Source of the DNA: Isochrysis galbana
Lineage: Eukaryota; Haptophyta; Isochrysidales; Isochrysidaceae
DNA: 64,000 nucleotides
Reading direction: 5' to 3'
Assembly (NCBI GenBank): GCA_018136815.1
Contig: CM030931.1
Span: forward strand, 7,088,399-7,152,398
Below, one piece after another: positions 61,601 to 64,000 of this stretch (its first letter is position 1; each line of letters begins with the position of its first letter). A program made the position numbers and the translations under genes. The notes beneath the pieces are model-generated. The model had not been told where the DNA came from, ran no database searches, and was given only the letters and a program-made list of their open reading frames with translations.

Positions 61601-61800
61601 GCCCCAGCCACCACAGCATGCCACAGCCCTATCCTCTCTCGTTGCTCGTCGCTCGCTCGATGTCGCTTTCGCCGCCTCCCTCGCCCTCGCCCAAGCCCGC
61701 CTTTTCGCCTTTTCACCTTCCTCCCTCGCCCTCGCCCAAGCCCGCCTTTTCGCCTTTTCACCTTCCTTTGCTGACGGGCCACGGGCCTGAGCCCGTCAGC
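61600..61800 (+). repeat. Ser/Pro ORF family fragment with a 45-bp tandem duplication
   Basis: GCTCGCTCGATGTCGCTTTC and CCCTCGCCCAAGCCCGCC match 31740-31830 in reverse. CCCAAGCCCGCCTTTTCGCC and TTTTCACCTTCC appear twice in tandem (61690-61725 and 61735-61770). Confidence 0.55.
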
Positions 61801-61904
61801 CTCCCTGACTGAAGTCGAAGTCGTTCCCTCCGCCACGCCTACCACCGGTGCGGCCTCTTCCTCATTGCCCTCGGACCCCCCTTAGGGGTTAGTCCATTTC
61901 GTCA

Positions 61905-62135
61905 TCCGGCCCAGGTGCGCTACCTTGGGCCTGGTTCAGAGTGCGGGATCCGGGCAGGCCTTTCGTTTATCTGTATCTGATGCGTCAAAGTCAAACAAAG
62001 CGCACGAGGGCAACACCAAACGGGGAAGGGGAGGGCACAATTGATCGCACGGGAGGTGGGGAGTTGGAGCCGGGGGGCGGGGGGAAGGCACGAGGCGCCT
62101 GCCCCATGTGAACTAATTATGAATTTAGTTGTCAC
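61905..62135 (-). repeat. LINE 3' UTR fragment and element A-like terminus
   Basis: GGTGCGCTACCTTGGGCCTG, GTTCAGAGTGCGGGATCCGG and GCAGGCCTTTCG (61915-61965) are LINE 3' UTR in reverse. GAACTAATTATGAATTTAGT at 62110-62129 is a diverged palindromic terminus. 62136-62637 has no supported gene. Confidence 0.45.
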
Positions 62136-62637
62136 ACTCACACAAGGAACCTCGTAGCTACTTACGGCGCGCGCCAACAACACATATATGCCTCCCTGCC
62201 AAGACACCCACCCTCCTAGAAGTATTGATCACGCCCGGAGGAGCATCATGTGTATCCAAGTACGCGTTGTGAGCCCCGGGGAGGCTAGGCTGCTCCGCAG
62301 GCGAAGGTGGAGGCTGAGATGTGAATTAAAGGAGAGGAGGACGAGAAACAAGCTGAGACTGTGCGAGCGAGGTGGATCCTAAGACGAGATCTCCACGGCT
62401 GACCACCCCCACCCCACTTCCAGCTCTAGCTACTTGAGCGTCCTTCATGTGGTGGCGCAAATCCCCGTCGAAAGCGTGGCAAGTGCCGCACGTGCTAGGA
62501 TGGATCGTCACCTCACCTAGAGTCGAATGCATATAAACTGTCCACGACAATGATGGCGCGCTGTGCTGTACTGAAGGTTGATGATTCTGATCGGCAACAC
62601 ATTACATAAGAGAAAGTGGGCAAGTAGGTATTGCTCT

Positions 62638-63852
62638 TCAAACAGCATCTGTGATTGCGCTGCTGCCCTCGCTGCCGCCGCCACCTTCGCTGCTGCCACC
62701 ACCCTCGCTCGCTGCAGCCGCCTGCTTGCGTTGACGCTCTTTGTCTCGCTTCTTCTTATTCTTCGCGGCATTCTTTCCCAACTCCTTCTGTGTTGCTGTG
62801 GCACCACCACTGCCATCCCATTCTCGATCAACAACACGCATTCCCTTAGCGGATACGTCGCACGCAGCCATCTCATTGGAGGGCGGCGAACGCGCATGCT
62901 CACGTGGCGCATGCTCCATACCTTGGAGCGCGCCTGCGGCTCGTTGCGTGCACGCCTCACCAGTGGCTGGCCTCCCCGTTGCATCCTCGATGGCCCCCAC
63001 GGGTGCGGGCCTTCTGTCGACGGACTCGACAGCTGTAGGCGCGGTTGCGGTTGATGGGGAAGGATCATAGAATAACTGACCAGAGACCAGGTCCGGGAAA
63101 AGACGGCAAAATATGGCATCCTTCGCATTGAATGCCTAGCATGCATCGGAGAGGAGTGAGTCAAGTACGCAATATGATCACCATGGTTACCCAGTGTTGT
63201 CATCGGCGTGAGGGCTCGCACGCATGGAAGACCGCACCGGGGCCCACACGTGCTGACGACACCATGTCTCCGGCATGGTCAGGAGTCAAAACGCACCTTC
63301 GTGCGGTCTCGAAAGCGATGCTTCGTGGCGTCGTCCGTCTCGATGGCCCCGGTTGTGGGTGCGGTGTCAAGCATGAAAGAGAGCACACCAGTTAGGATGG
63401 TTGACACCTAGAAGTGCACGAAGGCGGGATTGAGAGCCAGGGCGCCGCAGCTACTTATGGAGTATAGGTGAGAGCGAGAGCGCGATGAGTACAGGGTATG
63501 TGCCGACCAGTGTCAAAGCTTGGATTGTGATGGCGAGGCGCTTCTCTGACTTACCGACCATGTGGGGACCCAACTTTCAGGATGAAAGTCAGAAATGGAG
63601 AGGCAGAGCCGGCGGTCCGTTTCGAACCTCCCGTTCGGCGTAATCATGTAAATGGACGGCGGCCGGAATGGGAAGTCATCTGGGAATTTGAGCTTCCCTG
63701 CGTGTGCCATCACCCAAGATACGGCGGCTCAATCCTCCGGCTGCAGAGCTTGCAACCGAGTTTCACACTGCCGCTCAGTGGATTCACTCACCGTGGTACA
63801 GCCCGCCTTCGTACGGCGAATCGGGCGGACCTTGAAGCACGTAGTGCCATTC
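62638..63852 (-). CDS. UBC6/UBE2J2-type ubiquitin-conjugating enzyme, 5' end outside window
   Basis: Four exons are visible (63852-63792, 63697-63555, 63407-63297, 63135-62638), with GT/AG borders and phases that fit; the first codons lie beyond an acceptor at 63853. E2 enzymes carry ubiquitin as a thioester. Motifs: [45 protein letters not shown], the active-site Cys in [32 protein letters not shown] and [10 protein letters not shown], then [17 protein letters not shown]. The TPNGRF and LCLS-I-DFHP-W forms are those of UBE2J2/Ubc6, the ER-associated degradation E2. Those proteins end in a membrane anchor, but here the C-terminal 120 residues are polar, with a [14 protein letters not shown] basic run and a Gly/Ser tail, and no hydrophobic helix. 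So it may be soluble or use another exon. Confidence 0.88.
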
Positions 63853-64000
63853 CTGCGAGGTGCAACAACCCGTAGGCAGAGGGGCGGTGGCGCTCGCGGG
63901 CGCATCCACTTGGACGGCCCTCCCAGTCCCCATCAGGCGCTCACGTCTCCCTCTCTCCCTCCCTCGCTCCTCTCCCTCCCTCCCTCCCTCCCTCCCCCTC
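63853..64000. other. Upstream intron and C/T-rich sequence
   Basis: On the minus strand this precedes the acceptor CACCTCGCAG of the E2 gene, so it is at least partly intron. The right end is a CTCC-repeat tract (63945-64000). No exon was recognised. Confidence 0.4.

Overview
The window is nuclear DNA from a eukaryote. Its genes carry GT-AG introns (most donors GTGAGT, GTAAGT or similar), it holds several retrotransposon families and long G, C and CA tracts, and there is no operon-like packing. Two predicted proteins (41358-42080 and the cyanase at 59016-60054) start with a signal peptide followed by a transit-peptide-like stretch, the bipartite import signal of algae with complex plastids. 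A haptophyte or a GC-rich stramenopile alga such as a pelagophyte fits best; the exact lineage is not resolved by eye. No rRNA, tRNA or CRISPR array was recognised.

Layout. 0-9.5 kb: two family-90 glycosyltransferase (CAP10) paralogues, both on the minus strand (1-917, running off the left edge, and 6418-8016). Between them lie an AT-rich helical ORF of foreign look (about 3268-3938), a broken unknown minus-strand gene and many repeat fragments. 9.8-12.1 kb: two minus-strand LINE insertions, each with a clear target-site duplication. 12.4-14.6 kb: a seven-exon mitochondrial acyl-CoA dehydrogenase. 15-19 kb: repeats, then a two-exon Cys-rich/Pro-rich single-pass membrane protein. 19.4-20.7 kb: a short retroposon ('element A') with a TTAA-flanked MITE nested inside it. 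21-22 kb: a DNA-transposase remnant. 23.2-25.8 kb: a three-exon TOPLESS-like WD40 protein. 27.8-28.6 kb: a second full element A. 28.9-29.6 kb: an RRM-like protein. 30-40 kb: mostly repeats, a Gag-like Ser/Pro-rich ORF, a putative glycosyltransferase and a decayed Copia element. 41.3-44.8 kb: a head-to-head gene pair (plastid-targeted helical-repeat protein and a PPC-domain protein). 45.3-49 kb: a LINE with ORF1, the C-terminal part of ORF2 and a sense-strand T tail. 50.9-54.7 kb: a multi-exon MFS transporter whose first intron is a CA/CACG microsatellite. 56.2-57 kb: a third full element A. 57.3-58.6 kb: a tyrosine-recombinase element with Ngaro-like split repeats. 59-60 kb: cyanate lyase. 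62.6-63.9 kb: a UBC6/UBE2J2-type ubiquitin-conjugating enzyme, 5' end outside the window.

The host genes do not form one pathway; they are ordinary single genes (fatty-acid oxidation, cyanate detoxification, ER-type ubiquitination, transport, transcriptional co-repression, protein glycosylation) in a repeat-rich landscape. The most unusual material is in the mobile elements. The LINE family ends in oligo(T) on its coding strand and has a hairpin immediately before its first ATG. Element A is a short retroposon with 16-17 bp duplications that may use the LINE machinery. One LINE ORF1 contains a candidate intron made exactly by a 113-bp tandem duplication.
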